Shown here: positions 16,014 to 24,486 of the stretch, one piece after another | How the letters are laid out: every line of letters begins with the position of its first letter | How positions within the stretch are numbered: position 1 is the first letter of the stretch | From: Lysobacter gummosus | GTDB taxonomy: Bacteria > Pseudomonadota > Gammaproteobacteria > Xanthomonadales > Xanthomonadaceae | Reading direction: 5' to 3' | Assembly: GCF_001442805.1 (NCBI RefSeq) | Contig: NZ_CP011131.1 | Coordinates: 1,550,001 to 1,614,000, forward strand | Length of the DNA stretch: 64,000 nucleotides | Translations under genes and position numbers: made by a program | Notes under the pieces: model-generated | Told to the model about the DNA's origin: nothing | Seen by the model: only the letters and a program-made list of their open reading frames with translations | Database searches by the model: none

Positions 16014-17684
16014 GTGTCCGCCACCGATCGCAACGATCCCTCCCGCGTCATCCGCGCCCCGCGCGGCAGCGAAAAGAGCTGCAAGTCCTGGCTCAGCGAA
16101 GCCGCGTTCCGCATGATCCAGAACAATCTGGACCCGGACGTGGCGGAAAACCCGGCCGAACTGGTGGTTTACGGCGGCATCGGTCGCGCCGCGCGCGACT
16201 GGGCCTCGTTCGACGCCATCCTCAAGTCGCTGCGCGAACTGGAAGACAACGAGACCTTGCTGATCCAGTCGGGCAAGCCGGTCGGCGTATTCCCCACCCA
16301 CGCCGACGCGCCGCGGGTGTTGCTGGCGAACTCCAACCTGGTCCCGCACTGGGCCACCTGGGAGCACTTCAACGAGCTCGATAAGAAGGGCCTGATGATG
16401 TACGGCCAGATGACCGCCGGCAGCTGGATCTACATCGGCTCGCAAGGCATCGTCCAGGGCACGTACGAAACCTTCGTCGAGATGGGCCGCCAGCACTACG
16501 GCGGCAGCCTGAGCGGCAAGTGGATTCTCACCGCCGGCCTGGGCGGCATGGGCGGCGCGCAGCCGCTGGCGGCGTCGCTGGCCGGCGCGTGCTCGCTCAA
16601 CATCGAATGCAAGCAGAGCAGCATCGACATGCGCCTGCGCACGCGTTACGTCGATGAGCAGGCCAGCGATCTGGACGACGCGCTGGCGCGTATCGCCAAG
16701 TACACCGCCGCCGGCGAAGCCAAGTCGATCGCGCTGCTGGGCAACGCCGCCGAAGTGCTGCCGGAACTGGTGCGCCGCGGCGTGCGTCCGGACGCGGTTA
16801 CCGACCAGACCAGTGCGCACGATCCGGTGCACGGCTATCTGCCGATCGGCTGGACCGTGGAGCGCTGGCTGGCCGAGCAGAAGAACGATCCGCAAGGCGT
16901 GCGCGATGCGGCCAAGAAATCCATGCGCGTGCATGTCGAGGCGATGCTGGCGTTCCAGCAGCAGGGCATCCCGACCTTCGACTACGGCAACAACATCCGC
17001 CAGATGGCGCAGGACGAAGGCTGCAAGAACGCCTTCGATTTCCCCGGCTTCGTGCCGGCCTACGTGCGTCCGCTGTTCTGCCGCGGCGTCGGCCCGTTCC
17101 GCTGGGTCGCGCTCAGCGGCGATCCGGAAGACATCTACAAGACCGACGCCAAGGTCAAGGAAATCATCGCCGACGATGCGCATCTGCATCGCTGGCTGGA
17201 CATGGCCAAGGAGCGCATCAGCTTCCAGGGTTTGCCCGCGCGCATCTGCTGGGTCGGCCTGGGCCTGCGCCACAAGCTCGGACTGGCCTTCAACGAAATG
17301 GTGCGCAACGGCGAGTTGAAGGCGCCGATCGTGATCGGCCGCGATCACCTCGACAGCGGCTCGGTCGCCTCGCCCAACCGCGAAACCGAAGCGATGAAGG
17401 ACGGCAGCGATGCGGTCAGCGACTGGCCGCTGCTCAACGCCATGCTCAACGTCGCCGGCGGCGCGACCTGGGTGTCGCTGCACCACGGCGGCGGCGTCGG
17501 CATGGGCTATTCGCAGCATTCCGGCGTGGTCATCGTCTGCGACGGCAGCGAGGAAGCCGACAAGCGCATCGCGCGGGTGCTGTGGAACGATCCCGGCACG
17601 GGCGTGATGCGGCATGCCGATGCGGGTTACGAGATCGCGCAGCAGTGCGCGAAAGAGCAGGGGCTGAAGTTGCCGATGCTCTGA
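16014..17684 (+). CDS. hutU: Urocanate hydratase
   Basis: HutU converts urocanate to 4-imidazolone-5-propanoate using tightly bound NAD+ as an electrophile. The protein has 556 residues, the normal length. [10 protein letters not shown] near residue 175 belongs to the NAD-binding fold, and Cys412 in ARICWVGLG corresponds to the conserved active-site cysteine. [20 protein letters not shown] and [13 protein letters not shown] are further signature segments. The start is a GTG; no earlier in-frame start gives a better ribosome site. It feeds HutI, whose gene is 11 kb away. hutH and hutG are not adjacent, so the hut pathway is split in this genome. Confidence 0.97.
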   Translation: MSATDRNDPSRVIRAPRGSEKSCKSWLSEAAFRMIQNNLDPDVAENPAELVVYGGIGRAARDWASFDAILKSLRELEDNETLLIQSGKPVGVFPTHADAPRVLLANSNLVPHWATWEHFNELDKKGLMMYGQMTAGSWIYIGSQGIVQGTYETFVEMGRQHYGGSLSGKWILTAGLGGMGGAQPLAASLAGACSLNIECKQSSIDMRLRTRYVDEQASDLDDALARIAKYTAAGEAKSIALLGNAAEVLPELVRRGVRPDAVTDQTSAHDPVHGYLPIGWTVERWLAEQKNDPQGVRDAAKKSMRVHVEAMLAFQQQGIPTFDYGNNIRQMAQDEGCKNAFDFPGFVPAYVRPLFCRGVGPFRWVALSGDPEDIYKTDAKVKEIIADDAHLHRWLDMAKERISFQGLPARICWVGLGLRHKLGLAFNEMVRNGELKAPIVIGRDHLDSGSVASPNRETEAMKDGSDAVSDWPLLNAMLNVAGGATWVSLHHGGGVGMGYSQHSGVVIVCDGSEEADKRIARVLWNDPGTGVMRHADAGYEIAQQCAKEQGLKLPML

Positions 17685-17765
17685 AGCAGTCGCGGCTCGC
17701 GCTGCGCCGCAGGCGGGTCGTGCGATTCATATCCGCGACTAGTGAAGCTAGCTCCCTCTCCCTCT

Positions 17766-17946
17766 CCCTCTCCCGCTTGCCACCCAAGGTGACTTCCTTC
17801 GGGGCGCGGGAGAGGGCTGGGGTGAGGGTGTGAGCGCCGTAGGCGCGAATGCTCTTGCTTGGAGTTCCACGACTGCTCGGGCCCTCACCCCAACCCCTCT
17901 CCCGCGCCCCGAAGGAAGTCACCTTGGGTGGCGAGCGGGAGAGGGG
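17766..17946. repeat. Family C long inverted repeat
   Basis: Arms of about 63 bases, nearly identical (one or two mismatches), enclose a loop of about 53 bases. Each arm contains CCCTCTCCCGC, then CCACCCAAGGTGACTTCC, then CGCGGGAGAGGG and TGGGGTGAGGG. It fills most of the 316-base gap between hutU and the SRPBCC gene, which converge, and may terminate both. Shorter relatives are at 28905-29058 and 31393-31529. Confidence 0.9.
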
Positions 17947-18000
17947 CTGAATCGGCGGCCCCGGCGTTCGTTCAGTCGCGCGCGATTCCGACCCGATCGA

Positions 18001-18447
18001 TCAATCCGGAATCGTCGGCTTGACCAACCGGTCCAGCAGCGCCAGCGAATCCTGCCAGCCCAGATAGCACTGCTCGGTAGGGATCACCTCGGGAATACCT
18101 TCCTGGACCACCTGCACCTCGGTGCCGCACGACACCTCGCGAAAGGTGATCGTGGTGATCATGGTGCCGGGCAGATTGGGATCGTCGAAGCGATCGTCGT
18201 GGACGATGCGCTGGTTCGGCACCAGTTCCAGATAGGTGCCGCCGAAGCTGTGGCCGTTGCCGGTGCTGAAATTGGTGAACGTCATCCGGTAGCGGCCGCC
18301 GACCCGCGCGTCCAGTTCGTGCACGGTGCAGGTGAAACCGTCCGGCGGCAGCCATTTGGACAGCGCGGCGGCATCGAGGAAGGCGCGGTAGACGCGCTCG
18401 GGCGGGGCGGACAGGACGCGGTGCAGGCGGACGGTGCCGGTGGTCAT
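18001..18447 (-). CDS. SRPBCC / AHSA1-type protein
   Basis: A 148-residue protein of the START-like ligand-binding superfamily: VRLHRVLSAPPERVYRAFLD at the start, WLPPDGFTC, GGRYRMTF, GGTYLELVPNQRIVHDDRF and a C-terminal helix with GWQDSLALLDRLV. Members of the AHSA1 group bind small hydrophobic ligands or are fused to ArsR regulators; here the domain stands alone. GGAGA lies 7 bases before the ATG. Its function is unknown beyond the fold. Confidence 0.88.
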   Translation of the reverse strand: MTTGTVRLHRVLSAPPERVYRAFLDAAALSKWLPPDGFTCTVHELDARVGGRYRMTFTNFSTGNGHSFGGTYLELVPNQRIVHDDRFDDPNLPGTMITTITFREVSCGTEVQVVQEGIPEVIPTEQCYLGWQDSLALLDRLVKPTIPD

Positions 18448-18702
18448 GGGTAATCTCCGTAGCGAGGTGAAGTCCTCACTGTCTGTGACGAACGGAAGGG
18501 ACGCGAATCGACAGCCTTCCGTGAATACATTCTCGCAACAGTTTCCGCGATCGGTTCCTGCCAGGGTAGGCGGCGCGATGCCCGCGGCGGCGCGACGCGG
18601 CGGATGTCGATCCGCAGTCCGGTGATTCGTCTTACGAATATCACTGGTGAATCGGGCCGCCGGCCCGGATCATGCACCGGTGCGACCCAGACGGAGCATG
18701 CG

Positions 18703-20124
18703 ATGAGCAACCAGCCCACGGCCACCCATGACGTGCCCCCGCACTCGCTGTGGAGCGACCTGCGCGACGCCATCCGCGGCACCGACGCCGACTACACCAA
18801 GATCCCGCTGCGGCGCGCGGTGTTCCTGCTGGCGGTGCCGATGGTGCTGGAGCTGGTGCTGGAATCTACCTTCGCCGTGGTCGATATCTTCTTCGTCGCC
18901 AAGCTGGGACCGTCGGCGGTGGCGACGGTCGGCCTGACCGAAAGTTATCTGTTCCTTCTGTACGCGATGGCCATGGGCCTGGCGATGGCGGTGACCGCGG
19001 TGGTGGCGCGGCGCGTGGGCGAGGGCAAGCGCGAGGATGCGGCGATCACCGCGGTGCAGGCGATCTTCATCGCCCTGCTGGTGGCGGTGCTGCCGGCCCT
19101 GGCCGGCATCTTCTATGCGCAGGATCTGCTGCGGTTGATGGGCGCCGATGCCTGGAGCATCGAGCACGGCTATCGCTACACGCAATGGATGCTCGGCGGC
19201 AACGCGGTGATCATGCTGTTGTTCGTGATCAACGCGATCTTCCGTGGCGCCGGCGATGCGGCCATCGCGATGCGGGTGCTGTGGCTGTCCAACGGCCTGA
19301 ACATCCTGCTGTGCCCATTGCTGATCTTCGGCCTCGGGCCGGTGCCGGCGCTGGGCATCGAGGGCGCGGCCATCGCCACCAACATCGGCCGCGGCATCGG
19401 CGTGGCGTTCCAGCTGTGGGTGTTGTTTCACGGCGGCAAGCACATCCGGGTGAGGCTGGCGCAGTTCGTCTGGCGCGGGGCGATGCTATGGAACATCGTG
19501 CGCACCTCGCTCGGCGGCGTCGGCCAGATGATCGTGGCGATGACCTCGTGGATTTTCCTGATGCGCATCCTGGCCAGCATCGGCAGCGAAGCCGTGGCCG
19601 GCGCCACCATCGCCATCCGCATCATGATGTTCACGATGATGCCGGCCTGGGGCATGTCCAACGCCGCCGCCACCCTGGTCGGGCAGAACCTCGGCGCCGG
19701 CCATCCCGAGCGCGCCGAGGCCTCGGTGTGGCGCATCGGCTGGTACAACATGGCCTATCTGGTCGTGGTGTCGGTGCTGTTCTTCGCCTTTCCGCATCAA
19801 CTGGTGGCGTTCTTTACCGACGATGCGAAAGTGGTCGCGATCGGCGGGCAGTGGCTGCGCATCCTGTCGTACTCGTTCTTCATCTACGGCTGGTGGATGG
19901 TGGCGGTGCAGGCCTTCAACGGCGCCGGCGACACGATGACGCCGACCAAGATCAATGTGGTGTTCTTCTGGCTGATCCAGATTCCGCTGTCCTATGTGCT
20001 GGCCATCACCTTGGACTGGCAGCACTCGGGCGTGTTCTGGGGCGTGTTCGTGTCCGAGACGTCCGTGGGCGTGTTCACGCTGTGGCTGTTCACGCGCGGG
20101 CGCTGGAAGTCGGCACAGGTGTAG
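18703..20124 (+). CDS. MATE family efflux transporter
   Basis: A 473-residue inner-membrane protein with about twelve hydrophobic segments and the MatE pattern (two related halves, each opening with VPMVLELVLESTFAVVDIFF or SLGGVGQMIVAMTSWIFLM type helices). It exports cationic compounds in exchange for Na+ or H+. The start ATG at 18703 has GGAG seven bases upstream; the polar 30-residue N-terminus precedes the first membrane helix. The 255-base gap upstream likely holds its promoter and that of the divergent SRPBCC gene. Confidence 0.93.
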   Translation: MSNQPTATHDVPPHSLWSDLRDAIRGTDADYTKIPLRRAVFLLAVPMVLELVLESTFAVVDIFFVAKLGPSAVATVGLTESYLFLLYAMAMGLAMAVTAVVARRVGEGKREDAAITAVQAIFIALLVAVLPALAGIFYAQDLLRLMGADAWSIEHGYRYTQWMLGGNAVIMLLFVINAIFRGAGDAAIAMRVLWLSNGLNILLCPLLIFGLGPVPALGIEGAAIATNIGRGIGVAFQLWVLFHGGKHIRVRLAQFVWRGAMLWNIVRTSLGGVGQMIVAMTSWIFLMRILASIGSEAVAGATIAIRIMMFTMMPAWGMSNAAATLVGQNLGAGHPERAEASVWRIGWYNMAYLVVVSVLFFAFPHQLVAFFTDDAKVVAIGGQWLRILSYSFFIYGWWMVAVQAFNGAGDTMTPTKINVVFFWLIQIPLSYVLAITLDWQHSGVFWGVFVSETSVGVFTLWLFTRGRWKSAQV

Positions 20125-20145
20125 CCCATGTACCGACGCGCCGGG

Positions 20146-20589
20146 TCACTCCGGCGCGCTGTCCGGCGGCGGTGACCATTCCACTTCGAGCTGGCGGAAC
20201 TGGCCGGGGAACAACTCGCCCGGCATCGAGGCGATTCGAAACTCTCCGTGCCGCAAGATCGCCTGTGCGCTGAGCCGGTCGATGCCTGTATCGATCAGCG
20301 CTTCCAGTTCGGTATAGCGCGGGTCGTAATGGCCGTACTTGGGATGCGATTCGGGACTCTGCCGGCCGGCCTTGGCTTCGGCCTCCCAGCGCTGCCAGAT
20401 CGCCCAGTGCTCGCGCGCCCAGGCGAAGGTTTCCGCATCGAGCGGGGTCAGGGTGAAGACCTCGGCGTACTCCAGGTGCTCCGGATCGAAGGCGCAGGCG
20501 AAGTAATGCGGCCGGCCGGCGTGATCGGCGATGCCGGCGCGGGGGCCGTCGTCGTAGTCCCAGGTCATGTGGATGGGTTCGTAGGCCAT
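20146..20589 (-). CDS. Hypothetical protein
   Basis: A 147-residue acidic soluble protein rich in Trp, Tyr and His (HMTWDYDDGPR, FACAFDPEHLEYAEVFTL, WAIWQRWEAEAKAG, HPKYGHYDPRYTELEALI). No signal peptide or membrane segment. I do not recognise a family. It converges with the MATE gene (21 bases apart) and its codon use matches the surroundings, so it is likely real. A second ATG seven codons in is an alternative start. Confidence 0.65.
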   Translation of the reverse strand: MAYEPIHMTWDYDDGPRAGIADHAGRPHYFACAFDPEHLEYAEVFTLTPLDAETFAWAREHWAIWQRWEAEAKAGRQSPESHPKYGHYDPRYTELEALIDTGIDRLSAQAILRHGEFRIASMPGELFPGQFRQLEVEWSPPPDSAPE

Positions 20590-20613
20590 GAGCTCGAAGG
20601 TCGGCAGAGGGGA

Positions 20614-20844
20614 TCAGGCGACCGGGCCGGAATGCCCGATCGCGACGGCGAATGCCACCAGTATCCAAAAACCGATGCCGACCACCAAGCACAGATCGTC
20701 GTTGGGCGGCTTGCGCCGATAGAACGGCCACAGCACCGCGCGGCCGGTGCCGTACATCAACCGCTCGACGATCAGCTCGAACGCCATGCGCGCGACGAAT
20801 CGCACCGCGGCGCCGGCCAGTTCCACAAAGGCATCCAATGCCAT
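20614..20844 (-). CDS. Small membrane protein of unknown function
   Basis: A 76-residue protein with a strong ribosome site (GGAGG, 4 bases before ATG). It has an amphipathic N-terminal part (AFVELAGAAVRFVARMAFEL) and one clear C-terminal membrane helix (LCLVVGIGFWILVAFAVAIG) preceded by the basic FYRRKPPND. It lies 24 bases upstream of the hypothetical gene ending the cluster and is probably cotranscribed with it. Confidence 0.7.
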   Translation of the reverse strand: MALDAFVELAGAAVRFVARMAFELIVERLMYGTGRAVLWPFYRRKPPNDDLCLVVGIGFWILVAFAVAIGHSGPVA

Positions 20845-20908
20845 CTTGCCTCCTGTATTCAAAACTCGCGGCGCGAGCGGCCGTGAATCCACAGATGTTC
20901 CCGCGGAA

Positions 20909-21259
20909 TCAGCGATCGGTCCACACCGCCAGCTCATAGCCGCTGGGATCGGTGAAATGAAAGCGCCGCCCGCCCGGGAATTCGAGCTGGGCGGTGATCG
21001 CGCCGCCGGCGGCTTCGACGCGGCGCTGCGCGTCGGCCAGATCGTCGGCGTAGATCACCACCAGCGCGCCGCCCGGGCGCGGAGCGCTCTGGCGGTGGAA
21101 GCCGCCCTTCATGCCGCCGTCGTTGAATTCGCAGTAGTCCGGGCCGTAATCGGTGAAGGCCCAGCCGAACGCGGCGCCGTAGAAGGCCTTGGTCGCGGCG
21201 ATGTCGGCGACGGCGAATTCGAGGTAGTCCAGGCGCAGGTTGCGGTCGGAAGCGGTCAT
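20909..21259 (-). CDS. VOC family (glyoxalase/bleomycin-resistance-like) protein
   Basis: A 116-residue two-module beta-alpha-beta-beta-beta protein. LDYLEFAVADIAATKAFYGA opens the first module, and ALVVIYADDLADAQRRVEAA followed by FPGGRRFHFTDPSGYELAVW forms the second, the classic VOC pattern with a C-terminal metal-ligand Glu (in YELAVW). Substrate is unknown. The start gives the typical length; longer readings upstream are Arg-rich. It may form an operon with the two small genes to its left. Confidence 0.88.
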   Translation of the reverse strand: MTASDRNLRLDYLEFAVADIAATKAFYGAAFGWAFTDYGPDYCEFNDGGMKGGFHRQSAPRPGGALVVIYADDLADAQRRVEAAGGAITAQLEFPGGRRFHFTDPSGYELAVWTDR

Positions 21260-21403
21260 GCGGGAATCCTTGAGCGGATGCGGAATGCCGGGATCGGAAC
21301 GGATACGGTCAGCGCCGCAGCCGGCGGGATCGGGATCGCCGCCGGCGGACGCGAGCGCGGGCCGAAGCGAACACGCCGGCGATGATAGCGACGCGCGCGA
21401 ACG

Positions 21404-21432
21404 AAAAGGGCCGCCGTCGCCGGCAGCCCTTT
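21404..21432 (-). terminator. Rho-independent terminator of the CsgG-like gene
   Basis: On the minus strand AAAGGGCTGCCG pairs with CGGCGGCCCTTTT around a 4-base loop and runs into TTTTCG. It lies 27 bases past the stop codon at 21459. Confidence 0.75.
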
Positions 21433-21458
21433 CGCGCATCGCTACCCGCGGCGATGGA

Positions 21459-22424
21459 TTACTTCGACAACTCCAGCGCCAGCGAAGACACCCAGCCCTT
21501 GTTGCCGAGTTCATCCTCGACTTCCCACATGGCGCCCTGCTTGTTGCCGGTGGGGTAGAGCATCATGCCCGGGTCGAGCGGACGCACCACCTTGCCGGCG
21601 CCGTTGGAATTGGCGAACAGGCGCGCGGTCTTGACCACGGTGACCGCCTGTTGCGAATTCGACGCCGACGGGTTGTCCGACAGGCCGCCGAGTTGGCCGA
21701 CCAGATCGGTGTAGGCCTGCAGATAGGCCATCGTGATGACCTGGCCGACTTCGGTGTTGGCGTAACCCGACACGCCCGCGCTGCCCAGGCCGCTGCTGCC
21801 CCACAACGCGCCGCTGCCGCCGAAGCCGATGTCGGTCTTCTTGGCGCTGCCTTCGGCCATCGCGACCTGCTCGGAGGAGCGCACGTCGGTCACGGTCAGC
21901 ACGACGTCGGCGGTCTTCTTGTTGAAGTTGAGATTGCCGGCGACCTGGCCGGCCTTGCCGCCGATCAGACCGCCGAGCAGGCCGCCGATCGCGTTGCCGC
22001 CGGCGTTGCTGTTCTTGGAGATCAGGTCGGGCACCAGCACGTAGTCGGCGGCGCGGATCTGGCCCTTGCCGATGTTCGACTTGTTGCGCAGCTGGCCGCC
22101 AGAGGACAGTTCGCGTTCGCGCATCGCCATGTCCATGCCGGCGCCGCGGTCGACCAGGGTGAAGCAGCGCGACTTCTGCACGAACACCTTGATCAGCTTG
22201 CTCGGCGCGGGCAGTTGCTGGCCGCTCCACCAGTTCACGGAGTCTTCCGGCTCGATCACCGAGATCGCGCCCAGATTCTTGGAGCAGGTCGGGATCTGGG
22301 TCATCTTCTCGGCGCGCAGGTCTTGAGCGCTCTTGCGCTGGGCCCAGCTCGGCGCGGCGCTCAGCGCCAGCCCTAAACCGATCATGCAGGCCGTGGCCTG
22401 AATTCCCCTAATTGCGGTCTTCAT
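21459..22424 (-). CDS. CsgG/HfaB-like exported protein with C-terminal SH3-like domain
   Basis: A 321-residue protein with a signal peptide ending in SAAPSWAQ (no lipobox Cys follows). The central part resembles CsgG/HfaB outer-membrane assembly proteins: KLIKVFVQKSRCFTLVDRGA, REREL, IRAADYVLVPDLI, and a Gly-rich GGLLGGLIGG segment followed by KTADVVLTVTDVRSSEQVA. Residues about 250-321 (KTARLFANSNGAGKVVRPLD, WEVEDELGNKGWVSSLALEL) look like a bacterial SH3 domain. CsgG proteins form secretion pores for curli or holdfast; the lack of a lipobox and the SH3 tail make this a variant. A terminator follows. Confidence 0.75.
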   Translation of the reverse strand: MKTAIRGIQATACMIGLGLALSAAPSWAQRKSAQDLRAEKMTQIPTCSKNLGAISVIEPEDSVNWWSGQQLPAPSKLIKVFVQKSRCFTLVDRGAGMDMAMRERELSSGGQLRNKSNIGKGQIRAADYVLVPDLISKNSNAGGNAIGGLLGGLIGGKAGQVAGNLNFNKKTADVVLTVTDVRSSEQVAMAEGSAKKTDIGFGGSGALWGSSGLGSAGVSGYANTEVGQVITMAYLQAYTDLVGQLGGLSDNPSASNSQQAVTVVKTARLFANSNGAGKVVRPLDPGMMLYPTGNKQGAMWEVEDELGNKGWVSSLALELSK

Positions 22425-22770
22425 CGTCAGTTCGTTCCTTCAAACAGCTTTCCTGAAAGCCGCGGCCGTTGCGGGCGCGGCGCCTGTCGGAGTCCGTCGT
22501 CTACTGCGGCCTCGCTGCACAGGACAGCGGGAGGTCGGCCGAAGCTCCCCAGACGGATTCAGGCCGGTTGCGCTGGCCTGAGAGTGGACTCACTGCGCAA
22601 TAATAACGTGATAGAAGTCATTTTAAGGACGCCTGCTGGCATTACAGACCGACGGCGGCGGTCCCGGCGCGGTCGCCGGCGCCGCCGAGGCCGATCCGGT
22701 CGCCGGCGCAGCACCTGCGACCGGCCTGCGCGATCCTGGCGATCCGCTCCAGCCCAGCCGACCGACGCTC
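22425..22770. other. 346-base divergent promoter region
   Basis: Lies between the CsgG-like gene (left) and the ATPase gene (right). The only AT-rich part is 22598-22630 (ATAATAACGTGATAGAAG and TCATTTTAAGG), likely promoter sequence. The rest is GC-rich, with no gene or repeat that I can support. Confidence 0.4.
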
Positions 22771-23931
22771 ATGCTCACCACCTTGGCCATCGCCAATTAC
22801 CGTTCCCTGCGCGAGCTGGTCGTGCCGATGGCGCGGCTCAACCTGGTCACCGGCGCCAACGGCAGCGGCAAGTCCAACCTCTACCGGGCCCTGCGCCTGC
22901 TGGCGGAAACCGCGCAGGGCGGGGTAGTGCCGGCGCTGGCGCGCGAGGGCGGGCTGCAATCGACGCTATGGGCCGGGCCGGAGACGATCAGCGCGCGCAT
23001 GAAGCGCGGCGAGGTGCCGATACAGGGCGGGCCGCGCAACGAACCGGTGGCCTTGCGCCTGGGTTTCGCCGGCGACGAGTACGGTTACGCGATCGATCTG
23101 GGCCTGCCGACGCCGAGCCAGTCGATGTTCGGTCACGATCCGCAGATCAAGCGCGAGGCGATCTGGAGCGGCCCGTTTCTGCGCAGTTCCAATCTGCTGG
23201 TGGACCGGCGCGGGGCGATGGCGCGGGTGCGCGACGGCCGTGGCTGGCGCGTCGCCGCCGAGCATCTGAGCTCGTTCGAGAGCCTGTTCGCGCAGCTCGC
23301 CGACCCGCGCGCGGCGCCGGAAGTGCTGAGCCTGCGCGAAACCATCCGCGGCTGGCGTTTCTACGATCATTTCCGCAGCGACGCGCAGGCGCCGGCGCGC
23401 CAGCCGCAGTTAGGCACGCGCACGCCGGTGTTGAGCCACGACGGCCGCGATCTGGCCGCGGCGTGGCAGACCATCGTCGAGATCGGCGACCCGCGCGCGC
23501 TGGCCGCGGCGGTGGACGACGCCTTCCCCGGCGCCCAGGTCGCGGTGGTCGGCGAAGGCGGGCGCTTCGCCCTGGAGTTTTCCCAGCACGGCTTGTTGCG
23601 GCCGTTATCGGCGGCGGAATTGTCCGACGGCACCTTGCGTTACTTGTTGTGGATCGCCGCCCTGCACACGCCGCGGCCGCCGCCGCTGATGGTGCTCAAC
23701 GAACCGGAGACCAGCCTGCATCCGGACCTGTTGCCGGCGCTGGCGCGATTGATCGCGCACGCCTCCAGGCGCAGCCAGGTGTGGGTGGTGTCGCATGCCT
23801 CGCGGCTGATTTCGGCGTTGGAAGAGGAGCCGGAGTGCAACAGCGTGCATCTGCACAAGGAATTCAGTCAGACCGCGATTGTGGGGCAAGGGATGCTGGA
23901 TGCGCCGGCGTGGTATTGGCCGGAGCGGTGA
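22771..23931 (+). CDS. AAA family ATPase (AAA_21 / COG4637-like)
   Basis: A 386-residue stand-alone ATPase of the ABC/SMC-like type. Walker A is GANGSGKS at 28-35, an ABC-like signature is SAAELSDGTLRYLLWIAALH, Walker B is LMVLNEPETSLHPDLLPAL near 305-320, and the switch His lies in VWVVSHASRL. Such proteins resemble OLD/RecF-type ATPases; close relatives have unknown cellular roles, and some work in phage defence when paired with a nuclease. No nuclease partner is next to it, and a family A repeat array follows, so it seems to stand alone. The ribosome site is weak; the start is set by the conserved LTTLAIANYRSL opening. Confidence 0.9.
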   Translation: MLTTLAIANYRSLRELVVPMARLNLVTGANGSGKSNLYRALRLLAETAQGGVVPALAREGGLQSTLWAGPETISARMKRGEVPIQGGPRNEPVALRLGFAGDEYGYAIDLGLPTPSQSMFGHDPQIKREAIWSGPFLRSSNLLVDRRGAMARVRDGRGWRVAAEHLSSFESLFAQLADPRAAPEVLSLRETIRGWRFYDHFRSDAQAPARQPQLGTRTPVLSHDGRDLAAAWQTIVEIGDPRALAAAVDDAFPGAQVAVVGEGGRFALEFSQHGLLRPLSAAELSDGTLRYLLWIAALHTPRPPPLMVLNEPETSLHPDLLPALARLIAHASRRSQVWVVSHASRLISALEEEPECNSVHLHKEFSQTAIVGQGMLDAPAWYWPER

Positions 23932-23956
23932 GTTGCACAACCGCGCCGCGACGAAT

Positions 23957-24475
23957 CGCGACGTGCAGTTCCCCCCTTTGAAAAAGGGGGCTAGGGGGGA
24001 TTTGCTGTTGCTCTTAATCGAGTGTTTTGAATCGCCGGCTGCGTGAAAAGCGAATCCCCCCTAACCCCCCTTTTTCAAAGGGGGGAACAGTTGCGTGGGA
24101 GTTGGGGGAGTGCTGTGATCGGGTGAGAGGCGTCGATTGCTCGCGCTACAAGCCTCATCGCATCGAGGCGACCGCGACGTGCAGTTCCCCCCTTTAAAAA
24201 AGGGGGGCAGGGGGGATTTGCTGTTGCTCTTAATCGAGTGTGTTGAATCGCCGGCTGCGTGAAAAGCGAATCCCCCTAACCCCCTTTTTCAAAGGGGGGG
24301 ACAGTTGCGTGGGAGTTGGGGGGAGTGCTGTGATCGGGTGAGAGGCGTCGATTGCTCGCGCTACAAGCCTCATCGCATCGAGGCGACCGCGATCTTGCAG
24401 TTCCCCCCTTTTTCAAAGGGGGGAACAGTTGCGTAGGAGATTGAGGAGCGCTGCGATCGGGTAAGTGGCGTTGCG
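23957..24475. repeat. Tandem array of family A repeat (about 216-base period)
   Basis: Two full copies of a 215-216-base unit (starting at 23957 and 24173) and a third, internally deleted copy (from 24388). Each full unit has the A palindrome plus a unique-looking 100-base flank (AGTGCTGTGATCGGGTGAGA, AAGCCTCATCGCATCGAGGC) that is duplicated with it. The third copy keeps the flank and one outer arm only. It fills the gap between the ATPase and LysR genes, which converge. Confidence 0.93.
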
Positions 24476-24486
24476 CTTGCCGCGGC

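Noticed and set aside
15288..17615. A 775-codon frame that appears to extend the TetR protein across hutU
   Set aside because: Only the last 193 residues are TetR-like; the rest is antisense to hutU. The palindrome and the ATG at 15869 mark the real start.
23957..24475. CRISPR array
   Set aside because: The repeat units are over 200 bases, palindromic, and directly adjacent without variable spacers.
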